Source of the DNA: Caccoplasma intestinavium
GTDB lineage: Bacteria; Bacteroidota; Bacteroidia; Bacteroidales; UBA11471
DNA: 64,000 nucleotides
Assembly: GCA_018715885.1 (NCBI GenBank)
Contig: DVKT01000034.1
Location: forward strand, 62,001-126,000
Reading direction: 5' to 3'
This document shows positions 35,666 to 45,509 of this stretch, piece by piece. The translations under genes and the position numbers were made by a program. Under the pieces are notes generated by a model. That model was given only the letters and a program-made list of their open reading frames with translations. It ran no database searches and was not told the origin of the DNA. Numbering within the stretch: the stretch's first letter is position 1; each line of letters begins with the position of its first letter.

Positions 35666-37072
35666 TTACTTGGTGTTTTCCTCTATCTCACGACCTCCGC
35701 CCAAAGCATGGTATAAGCTTACGACAGCAACCATGCATTGATAAGAATCCGAGACTTCGGAAAGTTGTGCGCTCAGAAGCGATTGTTGTGCGGTAAGTAC
35801 TTCGAGGTAGGTCGATGTACCCAGCTTCATAAGCGACTCTGTCGACTCTACGGCGCGTTGCAGCGCCTCGACTTGTAAGGTCCGTTGGGCAAGAATCTCT
35901 TTGTTGGCCTGAAAATCATACAAGGCATTGCTTACCTCTTTCCCTGCGTTGAGGATTGTCTGCTGGAAGTTGATGGCTGCAATTTCCTGTTGTGCTTTGG
36001 CGGCTTTGAGATTGGCGATATTGCTGCCGTGATTGAACAGCGGTTGTATCAATGAAGCTGCGGCCGAGAGCAAAATTTTGCCGGGATTGATGATTGCGCT
36101 ACCGGCCGAATTGGTCCATCCAGCCGAACCAGAGATTACCAAATTCGGGTAGAGGGCGGAACGGGCAATGTTGGTCGAGTAGTAGGCCGAGGCGAGAGAC
36201 AATTCTGCCGATTGCACGTCGGGACGATTGGACAACATCTGTACCGGAACACCGACGTGAAGGATTTCAGGGAGAGATTGTTCGTCGAAAGAACCTCGTT
36301 CGATGGTCTGAGGCGCTTGGAAAAGCAGTGTCGAAAGGCTGTTTTCCGTTTCTCTGATTTGCTGGCGCAGCGAAGGTATCGAAGCTGCAATGGCGTAGCA
36401 GTTAGCTTCGCTTTGGGCTACGGCCGCCTCGTTGGTCATTCCCGCAGTTTTCATCGCTTTCATGGTTTCTACGCTCTGTTGCCACAGCAAAGCGGTCTCT
36501 TCGGTAATGGCGAGTTGCTTGTCGAGCATGAGCAACGTGTAGTATCCGTTGGCGATTGTGGCGATGAGCTGTGTACGCACGGCTTGTTGGTAGGCGCGGC
36601 TTTGCATGAGTGCGGCTTTGGCATTGCGTTTCGAGTTGAGTACACGACCGAAGATGTCTATTTCCCAACTGGCGGTAACAGGGACATTATATGTCCAAGT
36701 CGCTTTGCTTCCGTCGAAGCTGCTTACGCCTCCTTGCGGAGCCAGATTGAGCGACGGAAGAAATGCCAACTGGGCAGCACGGAAGCTGGCTTGCGCAGCT
36801 TCCACTTGAAGCATGGCGCTTTGCAGATCGCTGTTATTTTCCAACCCTTGACGGATAAGACCTTGCAGGATAGGGTCAGTGAAGATTTCGGTCCAAGGCA
36901 GGTTTCCGATGTTCAGGCTATCGGCCGCGAGGGTATCGGTAACCGATACCGTGTCGCGGAACAAGCCTTGTACGTCCACCTCGGGACGTTCGTATTTCTT
37001 ATATATGTGGCAACTGTTGAGCGTTGTCGCCAGTACAATGCCGCATATTGTATATGAGATGATTCGTTTCAT
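35666..37072 (-). CDS. NodT/OprM-type outer-membrane efflux lipoprotein
   Basis: A 468-residue protein with a lipoprotein signal ending LNSC (Cys at residue 21), then the repeated helix and beta layout of outer-membrane factors, including LDLQSAMLQVEAAQASFRAA-type helices and a RPDVQSAELSLASAYY motif typical of NodT. It forms a trimer channel for an RND pump. It follows the pump gene by 31 bases. It is the third component gene of this efflux operon. Confidence 0.93.
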   Translation of the reverse strand: MKRIISYTICGIVLATTLNSCHIYKKYERPEVDVQGLFRDTVSVTDTLAADSLNIGNLPWTEIFTDPILQGLIRQGLENNSDLQSAMLQVEAAQASFRAAQLAFLPSLNLAPQGGVSSFDGSKATWTYNVPVTASWEIDIFGRVLNSKRNAKAALMQSRAYQQAVRTQLIATIANGYYTLLMLDKQLAITEETALLWQQSVETMKAMKTAGMTNEAAVAQSEANCYAIAASIPSLRQQIRETENSLSTLLFQAPQTIERGSFDEQSLPEILHVGVPVQMLSNRPDVQSAELSLASAYYSTNIARSALYPNLVISGSAGWTNSAGSAIINPGKILLSAAASLIQPLFNHGSNIANLKAAKAQQEIAAINFQQTILNAGKEVSNALYDFQANKEILAQRTLQVEALQRAVESTESLMKLGTSTYLEVLTAQQSLLSAQLSEVSDSYQCMVAVVSLYHALGGGREIEENTK

Positions 37073-37103
37073 ACGTTTTTATTTAAAAATTACCGCAAGG
37101 TTA

Positions 37104-40100
37104 TTACGATTTTGAGTATTGCTCTATTTCGGAAATGACATCTTTGTTGTCGAGGTCATCCCATGTCAACGGTTTGATCTTTTCCTGAATGATCTGGAAT
37201 ACGACAAACAGTGCCGGAACGATGAATATCTGGCATATCATGCCGATGAGCATACCGCCGACGGCTCCGGCACCGAGGGTGCTGTTACCGTTGGCGCCTA
37301 CTCCGTGGGCAAACATCATGGGCAACAGACCGATGACCATAGCCAACGATGTCATGAGGATAGGACGCAAACGAGCGGCGGCACCGTCAATTGCCGCATT
37401 GATGATAGGCATACCGGTACGGCGACGATCGAGGGCGAACTCGACGATAAGAATGGCGTTCTTGGCCAACAAACCGATAAGCATGATCAAGGCGATTTGT
37501 AGGTAGATATTGTTTTCTACACCCATGATCCATGCGAATATAAAACTACCGGCCAACCCGAAAGGTATCGAGAAGATAACCGAGAGGGGCAGAATATAAC
37601 TTTCGTATTGTGCACTCAACAACAAGTAAACAAACACGAGGCAGAGCATGAAGATGATAGCGGTCGTTCCGCTACTCGAACTTTGCTCTTCTCGGGTCAT
37701 ACCCGAGAATTCGTATCCGTAACCTACGGGAAGCGTTTGCGACGCAACTTCTTCGATGGCTTTGATGGCTTCTCCCGAGCTGTAACCATCGGCAGGGTTA
37801 CCGTTGACGGTCATGGAGGTGTACATGTTGAATCGGTTGATATTGTCGGGTCCGTATACTTTTTCCAGCGTAATAAAGTTGGTGATAGGAGCCATTTCCG
37901 ATCCGTTACGTATTTTGATGTTGTTCAGGCTTTCGGGACTGACACGTGCATCGGGTTCGGCTTGCATCATTACACGGTATAGTTTTCCGAAGCGGTTGAA
38001 GTTCGATGAATACATACCGCCCAAATAGCCTTGCAAAGCGCTAAGAACGTCGCTGGGACTGATGCCGGCCTGTTTGCATTTGGCGACATCTACGTCTACC
38101 CGGTATTGCGGGAAATTGGGGTTGAACGTCGTCGAGGCCATGGCGATTTCGGGACGTTTCAACAACTCTGCGATGAAGTCTTGGGCAACCTGATAGAAAT
38201 TATCGAGCGAGCCACCCGTTTTATCCTGCAAGTTCAATTCGAAACCGTTACTTACGCTATAACCGGGAATCATAGGCGGAGCGAAACAGAGTACGCGAGC
38301 GTCTTTCACCTGTGTGGCGAATTGCATGTAGAGAGCCCCGATTACCGAGTTGGCATCCATGCCTTTACCAGTACGTTCGTCCCACGGTTTGAGTTTACAG
38401 ATAAACGATCCGTAGGTATTACCTTGTCCGCCGAGGAAGCTGAACCCGATGATCTGGGTACGACTTTGCATGGCCGGATGCGAGCCGAGGATTTGATCGA
38501 TTTGCATCATGACCTCTTCGGTGCGTTCTTGCGAAGTACCGGGTTGTAAATCGGCTGTTACCATAATGGTACCCGTATCTTCGTTCGGGACAAGTCCCGT
38601 AGGAGTGATGTTCATGAGAACGATCAAGATGATGGTACCTACGATAACCCCCAGGAACGAAAGTTTTTTATGATGAACGAAGTGCGCAACACCGTTTTTG
38701 TATTTGGCGAGCATGTTGTTGTATGCGACGTTGAAAGCGATATGGAACCGGCTCACAAATGTCTTCTTGTGGCCTTCGCCTTCTTTATGCGGTTTGAGCA
38801 ATATGGCACACAAGGCAGGACTCAGTGTCAAGGCGTTGATGGCCGAAAAACCGATTGCGAAGGCCATCGTAAGACCGAATTGGCGGTAGAACGTTCCTGA
38901 TGTTCCAGGCATAAAACTTACGGGGATAAACACCGACATCATCACCAATGTGATAGATAAGATGGCTCCCGATAACTCCCGCATGGCGTCGATCGAGGCT
39001 TTGTGAGGCGATTTGTATCCCTGGTCGAGCTTGGCGTGGACTCCCTCCACGACGACTATCGCATCGTCGACCACGATGGCGATGGCAAGAACCAATGCGC
39101 AAAGCGTAAGGAGGTTGAGGCTGAATCCCATCAGGTACAAAGCAAAGAACGTACCGATAAGAGATACCGGAATGGCGATGGCGGGAATCAAGGTAGAACG
39201 TAAATCCTGCAAGAAGATATACACGACGAAGAACACGAGAATAAAGGCCTCGATAAGTGTTTTGATAACTTCGTGTATCGAAGCGTAGAGGAAGTCGTTG
39301 GAGTTCATCGTTACGGAGATTTCTATTCCCGGAGGAAGAGTCTCCTTGATTTCGTCGAGCAGGTCGTTGATGTCTTCGATAATGGCGGTGGCGTTCGAGC
39401 CGGCTGTCTGGTAAACGATTGCCGATACGGCGTTATGGCCGTTTTGGAAGTTCTTAAAATCGTAGGTAAGACGCCCCAATTCTATATCGGCCACATCTTT
39501 CAGGTAAAGGATTTCTCCGTTTTCATTGGCCCGAATAACCATATTCCCGAATTCTTCGGCAGTTTGCAAACGTCCTTTATAAGTCAATACATATTGGAAC
39601 GACTGGTTGCCTTGCGCACCGAACTGACCGGGGGCAGCCTCGATATTCTGCTCGGCGAGTATTCCTGTAATATCGCTAGGCATCAGGCCGTATTGTGCCA
39701 TAATGTCGGGTTTCAGCCAGATACGCATGGAGTAGTCCGATGCCATGACGTTGGCATCACCTACACCGGGTACACGTTGAATGAGAGGTATAACGTTGAT
39801 TTTGGCGTAATTCTCGAGAAATTCGAGGTCATAGCGGTCGTCGGGACTGAACAGCGAGAATACCATAAGCATACTTGTCTGTCGTTTTTGGGTGATTACA
39901 CCCACTTGCGTAACTTCGGCAGGAAGCAGGTTCTGGGCTTTGGATACACGGTTCTGTACGTTTACGGCAGCCATATCGGGATCGGTACCTTGTTTGAAGT
40001 ACACGGTGATGTCGGCCGATCCGGTATTGGTGGCGGTAGAAGTCATATATAACATATCTTCCACGCCGTTGATAGATTCTTCTAGCGGTGCGATGACACT

Positions 40101-40280
40101 ATTCAGGATGGTTTGCGCATTAGCGCCCGTATAGGTTGTCGACACGTGGATAGTAGGCGGTGCAATGTCGGGATATTGTGTGATAGGTAAGAATAATAGT
40201 CCCAAAATACCCAGTATGACCATGAATATCGAAATCACGGTCGATAGTACAGGGCGGTTGATAAATCTGTCTAACTTCAT
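37104..40280 (-). CDS. RND-family HAE1 multidrug efflux pump
   Basis: A 1058-residue inner-membrane transporter: twelve predicted helices and two large periplasmic loops. The start MKLDRFINRPVLSTVISIFMV, the helix-4 Asp pair VLAIAIVVDDAIVVVEGV and the closing LAKNAILIVEFA motif are classic. It works as a proton-driven trimer with the adaptor and channel encoded either side. Substrates are unknown; drugs, bile salts or dyes are typical of this class in gut bacteria. Confidence 0.96.
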   Translation of the reverse strand: MKLDRFINRPVLSTVISIFMVILGILGLLFLPITQYPDIAPPTIHVSTTYTGANAQTILNSVIAPLEESINGVEDMLYMTSTATNTGSADITVYFKQGTDPDMAAVNVQNRVSKAQNLLPAEVTQVGVITQKRQTSMLMVFSLFSPDDRYDLEFLENYAKINVIPLIQRVPGVGDANVMASDYSMRIWLKPDIMAQYGLMPSDITGILAEQNIEAAPGQFGAQGNQSFQYVLTYKGRLQTAEEFGNMVIRANENGEILYLKDVADIELGRLTYDFKNFQNGHNAVSAIVYQTAGSNATAIIEDINDLLDEIKETLPPGIEISVTMNSNDFLYASIHEVIKTLIEAFILVFFVVYIFLQDLRSTLIPAIAIPVSLIGTFFALYLMGFSLNLLTLCALVLAIAIVVDDAIVVVEGVHAKLDQGYKSPHKASIDAMRELSGAILSITLVMMSVFIPVSFMPGTSGTFYRQFGLTMAFAIGFSAINALTLSPALCAILLKPHKEGEGHKKTFVSRFHIAFNVAYNNMLAKYKNGVAHFVHHKKLSFLGVIVGTIILIVLMNITPTGLVPNEDTGTIMVTADLQPGTSQERTEEVMMQIDQILGSHPAMQSRTQIIGFSFLGGQGNTYGSFICKLKPWDERTGKGMDANSVIGALYMQFATQVKDARVLCFAPPMIPGYSVSNGFELNLQDKTGGSLDNFYQVAQDFIAELLKRPEIAMASTTFNPNFPQYRVDVDVAKCKQAGISPSDVLSALQGYLGGMYSSNFNRFGKLYRVMMQAEPDARVSPESLNNIKIRNGSEMAPITNFITLEKVYGPDNINRFNMYTSMTVNGNPADGYSSGEAIKAIEEVASQTLPVGYGYEFSGMTREEQSSSSGTTAIIFMLCLVFVYLLLSAQYESYILPLSVIFSIPFGLAGSFIFAWIMGVENNIYLQIALIMLIGLLAKNAILIVEFALDRRRTGMPIINAAIDGAAARLRPILMTSLAMVIGLLPMMFAHGVGANGNSTLGAGAVGGMLIGMICQIFIVPALFVVFQIIQEKIKPLTWDDLDNKDVISEIEQYSKS

Positions 40281-40304
40281 AATTTTATATTTGCGAAGTT
40301 GTTT

Positions 40305-41453
40305 TTATTTGTTGCTTTGAGCTTGGCCTTGTTCTTGTGTACCGGCCACTTTGATAGGCATTCCGTCTTTGAGCGAGTTGACGCCTTCGATAACGATACG
40401 GTCGCCTTCTTTCAGACCCGAAAGAACCATATATTCTTTCCCGTTGTCGATCGAGGCGATGGTTATTTCCGTCGATTTTACGGTCGAGTCGTCGTTCAGG
40501 ACATAAACGAATTTCTTGTCTTGAATTTCGTATGTCGCTTTTTGCGGAATCAATAGAGCTTTGTCGTTTTTCATCGGGATCAGAATGTTCCCTGTACCTC
40601 CGCTGCGCAACAGACGATCGGGATTCTTGAATGTGGCGCGCATGCTCGACGACCCCGTCTGTGTATCGATGATACCGCTTACGGTTTCGATTTTGCCTTT
40701 TATGGGGTAAGTGGTTCCGTCAGCCAATTTCAGAGAAACCGCCGGGAGTTTCGATAAGAAATTGTTCGCTCCGTACTGATGGGCCATCTCCATGATTTGT
40801 TTTTCGGTCATCGAAAAGTAAACATACATTTCGGAGTTGTCCGATACTGTCGTGAGCGGAGTTGCTGTAGCAGAAGATACGAGACTTCCCACCCGATAAG
40901 GTATTGAACCTACGATACCTGTGAGGGGGCTGGTAACACGGGTATAGGAATCGTTGTTGCGGGCGTTTACCAGCTGTGCTTCGGCTTGGGCCAGTTGTGC
41001 TTGGGCCGAGGCATAATCGTTTTCGGCCATTTGCAGATCATATTCGCTGATGATACCTTTTTTCTGCAATTCTCGTTTATTCTCGGCGGTGAGACGGGCC
41101 GTTTCGGTAGATGCTTTTGCCGCTTCGACGTTGGCTTCGGCAATTTTAAGGGTGGCTTTGTAGGGTATCGTATCGACTACGAAGAGTACATCGCCTTTTT
41201 TTACGAGAGAACCCTCGTCTACGAGAAGTTCGGTAAGGAATCCGCTGACATTGGGACGTATCTCTATGTCCTGTCTACCTTTGATGCGGGCCGGGTAATT
41301 GCTGAACCACTCCATTTCCGAGGGTTGTAAGGTCATGACGGCATATTCGCGGGCAAATCCGCCCATGCCTTGTGTGTTTTTCCCTTTGCAGGAAAATAAT
41401 GAAATGCACAGTATCGCACAAGCGATAGTCTGAATGGATAATTTCAATTTCAT
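40305..41453 (-). CDS. RND periplasmic adaptor lipoprotein
   Basis: A 382-residue protein using the ATG at 41453; an in-frame GTG at 41462 would add three residues. The signal ends LFSC with the acylated Cys at residue 22. The body has the biotinyl/lipoyl-like domain (IEIRPNVSGFLTELLVDEGSLVKKGDVLF), a coiled-coil hairpin, and barrel domains. It bridges the RND pump and the outer-membrane channel encoded immediately downstream. As the first gene it probably carries the operon promoter in the divergent region ahead. Confidence 0.94.
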   Translation of the reverse strand: MKLKLSIQTIACAILCISLFSCKGKNTQGMGGFAREYAVMTLQPSEMEWFSNYPARIKGRQDIEIRPNVSGFLTELLVDEGSLVKKGDVLFVVDTIPYKATLKIAEANVEAAKASTETARLTAENKRELQKKGIISEYDLQMAENDYASAQAQLAQAEAQLVNARNNDSYTRVTSPLTGIVGSIPYRVGSLVSSATATPLTTVSDNSEMYVYFSMTEKQIMEMAHQYGANNFLSKLPAVSLKLADGTTYPIKGKIETVSGIIDTQTGSSSMRATFKNPDRLLRSGGTGNILIPMKNDKALLIPQKATYEIQDKKFVYVLNDDSTVKSTEITIASIDNGKEYMVLSGLKEGDRIVIEGVNSLKDGMPIKVAGTQEQGQAQSNK

Positions 41454-41622
41454 AGATTGCACTTTTATTTTATCGTTGATTGTTTGTCAGGAATACCTAT
41501 TGTATCTTACGGAGTGATTAACGATTGTTAAAATTTTATGATTCAAAAGGACTCGTTTTAAATAAAAAACACGGTAAAAACACCTTATTGCAAGGGATTT
41601 TCCGTCTTTTTCATCTGCATGG

Positions 41623-41630
41623 CAAAGATA
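41623..41630 (-). promoter_or_regulatory. Possible promoter of the efflux operon
   Basis: Minus-strand TATCTTTG fits the -7 consensus; it would leave about 170 bases of leader. No clear -33 was found. Confidence 0.45.
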
Positions 41631-41701
41631 GACATATTGTGTATTATAGAGAGAGAAATAATGAAAATAAAATGAAAAAAATAGAGAAAATCCGACGATA
41701 A

Positions 41702-41733
41702 GTTGTATTTTCAGAAAGGAAAGCCTATATTTG
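41702..41733 (+). promoter_or_regulatory. Promoter of the zapA-rny operon
   Basis: GTTG (41702-41705) and TATATTTG (41726-41733) with a 20-base spacer; the -33 has one mismatch. It lies 20 bases before the first start codon at 41753. Confidence 0.6.
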
Positions 41734-41752
41734 TATAGATTTTTGGTATAAA

Positions 41753-42046
41753 ATGGCAGGTAGTCCGAGGGAGACAATCGACAGATTGCGGGTTCATGTG
41801 GATGAGTTGATGGCTCGCCATACCGCATTGATAGAACGATGTGAGTGTCTCGAGGTACGGTTGCAGGAAAGAGAAAAATCGATCGCTGCCTTGCAGAAAG
41901 AATTGGAAAATATCCATGCCAAATACAGAAGTCTGGCTATGGCACAGGCCGTTGCCTTGCAAGAAGGCGATTGGGTCGCGGCGCGTAGTCGATTTGATAA
42001 GTTGGTGCGGGAAATCGACAAATGCATCTCTCTCTTGAACGAATAG
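41753..42046 (+). CDS. Small coiled-coil protein ahead of zapA
   Basis: A 97-residue protein, almost entirely helical with a heptad pattern between residues 10 and 65. It has no membrane segment or known domain. It lies 10 bases ahead of zapA, in the position often occupied in Bacteroidota by a short coiled-coil protein, so a role in the divisome (like a ZapB-type partner) is possible but unproven. Confidence 0.75.
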   Translation: MAGSPRETIDRLRVHVDELMARHTALIERCECLEVRLQEREKSIAALQKELENIHAKYRSLAMAQAVALQEGDWVAARSRFDKLVREIDKCISLLNE

Positions 42047-42056
42047 AATAGATGCG

Positions 42057-42398
42057 ATGAACGATAAACAAAGTAAACAACGTATAACTGTTACAATAGC
42101 CAACCGCTCTTATACATTGTATGTCGAGCGAGAAAAGCTCAGAGAGCAAGAACCTCTTGCGCGGAGAGCCGCCGAGCTGATAAATAAAAGGGCAAATCGA
42201 TATGAAGTGCGTTTCGAGGCTTCCCAGCATATCGATTTGCAAGATTTGCTCTCAATGGCCGCTTGGGATATCGCATACGACCTCCTGAAATTGGAGATAA
42301 CAAACGATGCCGAGTTACTGGCAGAAGAGATACAACGTATCGATGCCGGATTGGAAGGCTATTTGCAGCAAACCGGAAATCTTCCGGAAGACGATTGA
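42057..42398 (+). CDS. zapA: Cell division protein ZapA
   Basis: A 113-residue protein with the ZapA core: ITVTIANRSYTLYVEREKLREQEPLARRAAELINKRANRY and then a helical tail (DLLSMAAWDIAYDLLKLE). ZapA crosslinks FtsZ filaments at mid-cell. It is somewhat longer than E. coli ZapA because of an acidic C-terminal extension. It is preceded by a coiled-coil gene and followed after 94 bases by rny, a neighbourhood common in Bacteroidota. Confidence 0.88.
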   Translation: MNDKQSKQRITVTIANRSYTLYVEREKLREQEPLARRAAELINKRANRYEVRFEASQHIDLQDLLSMAAWDIAYDLLKLEITNDAELLAEEIQRIDAGLEGYLQQTGNLPEDD

Positions 42399-42428
42399 TA
42401 ACATATTAAAAAACAATACTTTTATCCT

Positions 42429-42471
42429 GCACTGCAACAAGATCGCAAGTTCTTGATGTGGTGCTTTTTTT
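42429..42471 (+). terminator. Hairpin with T-run between zapA and rny
   Basis: Outer GCAC/GTGC and inner CAAGA/TCTTG arms with an internal mismatch loop, followed by T7. It sits inside the apparent operon, 31 bases after zapA and 22 before rny, so it may partly end transcription or act as an attenuator. Confidence 0.6.
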
Positions 42472-42492
42472 GAACATTAAAACAACGAACAA

Positions 42493-44037
42493 ATGGAAAT
42501 GATGACATTATTGTCGGTCGGAGCTTTGGTAGGTGTTGTCGTAGGAGTAGTCGTATGTATGGTACTCTATAAGATGCGTCTCGGTTCCCGATCTCGCTCG
42601 ATTCTCGATGAGGCCCGAGCCGAAGCAGAAACGATAAAAAGAGATAAAATGCTTGAAGTCAAAGAGAAATTTATCTCGATGAAAGCCGATCTCGAAAAAC
42701 AGATGGCCGTGCGCAGTACCAAAGTGCAGGCGGCCGAGGCGAAAGCCCGCCAACGCGAGATGCAGCTCAACCAGCAACAACAGGAGTTGCAACGTAAAAA
42801 GGCCGAAGTTGAATCTATTCGCACCAGTCTGACTACGCAGGTCGACATGGTCGAAAAGAAAAAAGCGGAATTGGAGCGGTTGCATAAAGCCGAGGTGGAA
42901 AAACTCGAACATATTTCGGGTTTGTCGGCCGAAGAAGCAAAAGACCGTCTTGTAGAGTCTCTGAAAGAGGAGGCCAAGACGCAAGCCGCATCTTATATCA
43001 ACGATATTATGGACGAAGCCCGCATGACGGCAAACAAAGAAGCCAAAAGCATCGTTATCAAGACGATTCAGCGGGTAGCGACCGAGACCGCTATCGAAAA
43101 CTCTGTAACGGTGTTCCATATCGATTCCGATGAAATCAAAGGGCGTATTATCGGTCGGGAAGGTCGTAACATACGTGCTCTCGAAGCGGCTACCGGTATC
43201 GAGATTATCGTCGATGATACACCCGAGGCCATTGTACTGTCGGGTTTCGATCCCGTGCGTCGCGAAATAGCGCGTCTGGCTTTGCATCAACTCGTAACCG
43301 ACGGACGAATTCACCCGGCCCGTATCGAGGAAGTCGTTGCAAAAGTGCGTAAACAAGTCGAGGAGGAAATTATCGAGACTGGAAAACGTACCGCTATCGA
43401 TCTTGGTATTCATGGCTTGCACCCCGAACTGATCCGTTTGGTCGGTAAAATGAAATACCGTTCTTCGTATGGTCAGAATTTGTTGCAACACTCCCGTGAA
43501 ACGGCCAATCTCTGTGCCATCATGGCTTCGGAACTCGGACTTAATCCCAAGAAGGCCAAACGAGCCGGACTTTTGCATGACATAGGTAAAGTTCCTGATG
43601 ACGAACCCGAGTTGCCGCATGCACTCTTAGGCATGAAGTTGGCCGAAAAATACAAAGAGAAGCCCGAGATCTGTAATGCCATCGGAGCTCACCATGACGA
43701 GACGGAGATGACCAGTCTGCTGGCTCCCATTGTACAGGTGTGCGATGCCATATCGGGTGCCCGTCCCGGGGCTCGTCGGGAAATCGTCGAGGCTTATATC
43801 AAGCGGCTCAATGACCTCGAACAATTGGCGCTTTCCTATCCCGGAGTACTCAAAACATATGCTATACAAGCCGGTCGCGAATTGCGAGTGATTGTAGGAG
43901 CCGATAAGATCGACGACTCGGAAATCGAAACGCTTTCGGCCGAAATCGCTAAGCGTATCCAAGATGAGATGACTTATCCCGGACAAGTGAAAATCACGGT
44001 TATTCGTGAAACTCGTGCCGTAAGTTTTGCCAAATAA
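42493..44037 (+). CDS. rny: Ribonuclease Y
   Basis: A 514-residue protein: one N-terminal membrane helix (about 5-26), a long coiled coil (about 35-190), a KH domain with GRIIGREGRN near 217-226, and an HD domain with the HDIGK metal site near 361. This is the standard RNase Y layout: an endonuclease that starts mRNA decay at the membrane. Length fits the family. The next gene on the strand is a PSP1 protein of the kind that includes Bacillus RicT, a partner of RNase Y there. Confidence 0.97.
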   Translation: MEMMTLLSVGALVGVVVGVVVCMVLYKMRLGSRSRSILDEARAEAETIKRDKMLEVKEKFISMKADLEKQMAVRSTKVQAAEAKARQREMQLNQQQQELQRKKAEVESIRTSLTTQVDMVEKKKAELERLHKAEVEKLEHISGLSAEEAKDRLVESLKEEAKTQAASYINDIMDEARMTANKEAKSIVIKTIQRVATETAIENSVTVFHIDSDEIKGRIIGREGRNIRALEAATGIEIIVDDTPEAIVLSGFDPVRREIARLALHQLVTDGRIHPARIEEVVAKVRKQVEEEIIETGKRTAIDLGIHGLHPELIRLVGKMKYRSSYGQNLLQHSRETANLCAIMASELGLNPKKAKRAGLLHDIGKVPDDEPELPHALLGMKLAEKYKEKPEICNAIGAHHDETEMTSLLAPIVQVCDAISGARPGARREIVEAYIKRLNDLEQLALSYPGVLKTYAIQAGRELRVIVGADKIDDSEIETLSAEIAKRIQDEMTYPGQVKITVIRETRAVSFAK

Positions 44038-44050
44038 GAACAGCCATTCT

Positions 44051-44092
44051 CCCGTCCTTCTTTTCGAGTTTCATTGGCTTGGAGCGGACGGG
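44051..44092 (+). repeat. Inverted repeat between rny and the PSP1 gene
   Basis: Seven-base perfect arms (44051-44057, 44086-44092) with a 28-base loop and no T-run. It could shape the leader of the PSP1 gene; weak evidence. Confidence 0.35.
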
Positions 44093-44102
44093 TATATAAG
44101 TT

Positions 44103-45509
44103 ATGACTATGGACAATAAACAACCCGAAAATATCAATAATACCGTACCCGATCAGCAACCGTCGCCCGATCAGTCGGCGGCTGTCGTGGCTCAGTGCGG
44201 CGGGAAGCTCCATTGCTACGATTGGTTGTCGGATATTCCCGAGTCGCACGACGATACCGAGATGGTCGAGGTACAGTTCAAGAATACCCGTAAGGGGTAT
44301 TATAAGAACTCTGTGCATTTGCGCCTCGAAAAAGGCGATGTCGTGGCTGTGGAAGGAAATCCCGGGCATGACATCGGAGTCGTTTCGCTTACCGGTCGTC
44401 TGGTATTGTTGCAGATGAAAAAAAACGGGGTGAAGCTCGATAATCCGGATCTCAAACGGGTGTATCGCAAGGCAAAACCCAACGATCTCGAAAAGTATAA
44501 AGAGGCTAAGGCGCGGGAACATTCTACTATGTTACGGGCCAGAAAAATTGCCGAGGATCTTCACCTTAATATGAAAATCGGAGATGTCGAGTATCAGGGT
44601 GATGGGAATAAGGCTATTTTTTATTATATAGCCGATGATCGGGTGGATTTTCGCCAGTTAATCAAGGTTTTGGCCGAAGTCTTCCGGGTACGTATCGAGA
44701 TGAAGCAAATCGGCGCCCGTCAAGAAGCCGGGCGTATCGGGGGTATCGGCCCATGCGGACGTCAACTTTGCTGCTCTTCATGGATGAGCAATTTCGTATC
44801 GGTAGCTACCAGCGCCGCTCGTTTTCAGGATATTTCCTTGAACCCGCAAAAATTGGCGGGACAGTGTGCAAAGCTCAAATGCTGCCTTAATTTCGAGGTC
44901 GATGCCTACGTTGAGGGTCAGAAACGGTTGCCTTCCCGGGAAATCCCTTTGGAAACGCAAGACGGAACATTTTTCCATTTCAAGACCGATATATTCAAGC
45001 GACAGATAACTTACTCTTCCTCGAAAGAGGTCGCTGCCAATCTTGTTACAATCGACGCTCGACGAGCATTTGAAGTGATTGCTTTGAATAAACGGGGCAT
45101 CAAGCCCGATACGTTGGCCGTAGAGTCTGAAAAAGAGCCTGTACGTAAGGAGTTTGAAGATGTCGTGGGGCAGGATAGTGTTACGAGATTCGATAAAAAA
45201 AATCGTCAGAATCAGAATAATAACCGGAAAAAGAAAAAACGTCCCGGTACAGATGCTGCCTTACAGAATGGTGAAGGTGGTCAGAATCAGGCAGGCAATG
45301 CTCGTGGGGGAAACAATCCTTCTGCACAGGATTCCGACGTCCGCCCGAATACCAATTCCGGAGAGAAAAATTTCCGACCGAATAACAATCGCCGTTTCGA
45401 TAATCGCCGGAATAGTAATTCGCGTCGGGATAATAACCGTCGTAGCAACGAAAACAAACCCGATAAAGATGCTTCCCGACAGAAACCGGCATCGGATAAA
45501 AATGAGTAG
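44103..45509 (+). CDS. PSP1 domain protein, RicT/YaaT-like
   Basis: A 468-residue protein. A short acidic start is followed by the PSP1 core (about 45-270) with the Cys-rich signature GPCGRQLCCSSWMSNF near residue 215 and AKLKCCLNFEVDAY near 257. The long C-terminal part (about 340-468) is low-complexity, rich in Asn, Arg, Asp and Lys, and likely disordered or RNA-binding. In Bacillus RicT (YaaT) joins RicA and RicF and steers RNase Y; here the gene sits 65 bases after rny. Its end overlaps gldH by 8 bases. Two adjacent ATG codons could start it (44103 or 44109). Confidence 0.88.
   Translation: MTMDNKQPENINNTVPDQQPSPDQSAAVVAQCGGKLHCYDWLSDIPESHDDTEMVEVQFKNTRKGYYKNSVHLRLEKGDVVAVEGNPGHDIGVVSLTGRLVLLQMKKNGVKLDNPDLKRVYRKAKPNDLEKYKEAKAREHSTMLRARKIAEDLHLNMKIGDVEYQGDGNKAIFYYIADDRVDFRQLIKVLAEVFRVRIEMKQIGARQEAGRIGGIGPCGRQLCCSSWMSNFVSVATSAARFQDISLNPQKLAGQCAKLKCCLNFEVDAYVEGQKRLPSREIPLETQDGTFFHFKTDIFKRQITYSSSKEVAANLVTIDARRAFEVIALNKRGIKPDTLAVESEKEPVRKEFEDVVGQDSVTRFDKKNRQNQNNNRKKKKRPGTDAALQNGEGGQNQAGNARGGNNPSAQDSDVRPNTNSGEKNFRPNNNRRFDNRRNSNSRRDNNRRSNENKPDKDASRQKPASDKNE

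Larger units (their letters stand above)
41454..41752. other. Divergent intergenic region ahead of the efflux and zapA operons
   Basis: About 300 AT-rich bases. It contains a possible leftward -7 at 41630-41623 and a rightward promoter at 41702-41733. I see no operator palindrome and no regulator gene for the efflux operon here. Confidence 0.55.

Noticed and set aside
42508..43620. Leftward open frame of about 370 codons within rny
   Set aside because: Antisense to RNase Y; translation is Phe-rich as expected from the complement of a coiled coil.
45154..45501. N-terminal extension of GldH reaching into the PSP1 gene
   Set aside because: It is the out-of-frame reading of the PSP1 low-complexity tail; the lipoprotein signal begins only at the ATG at 45502.
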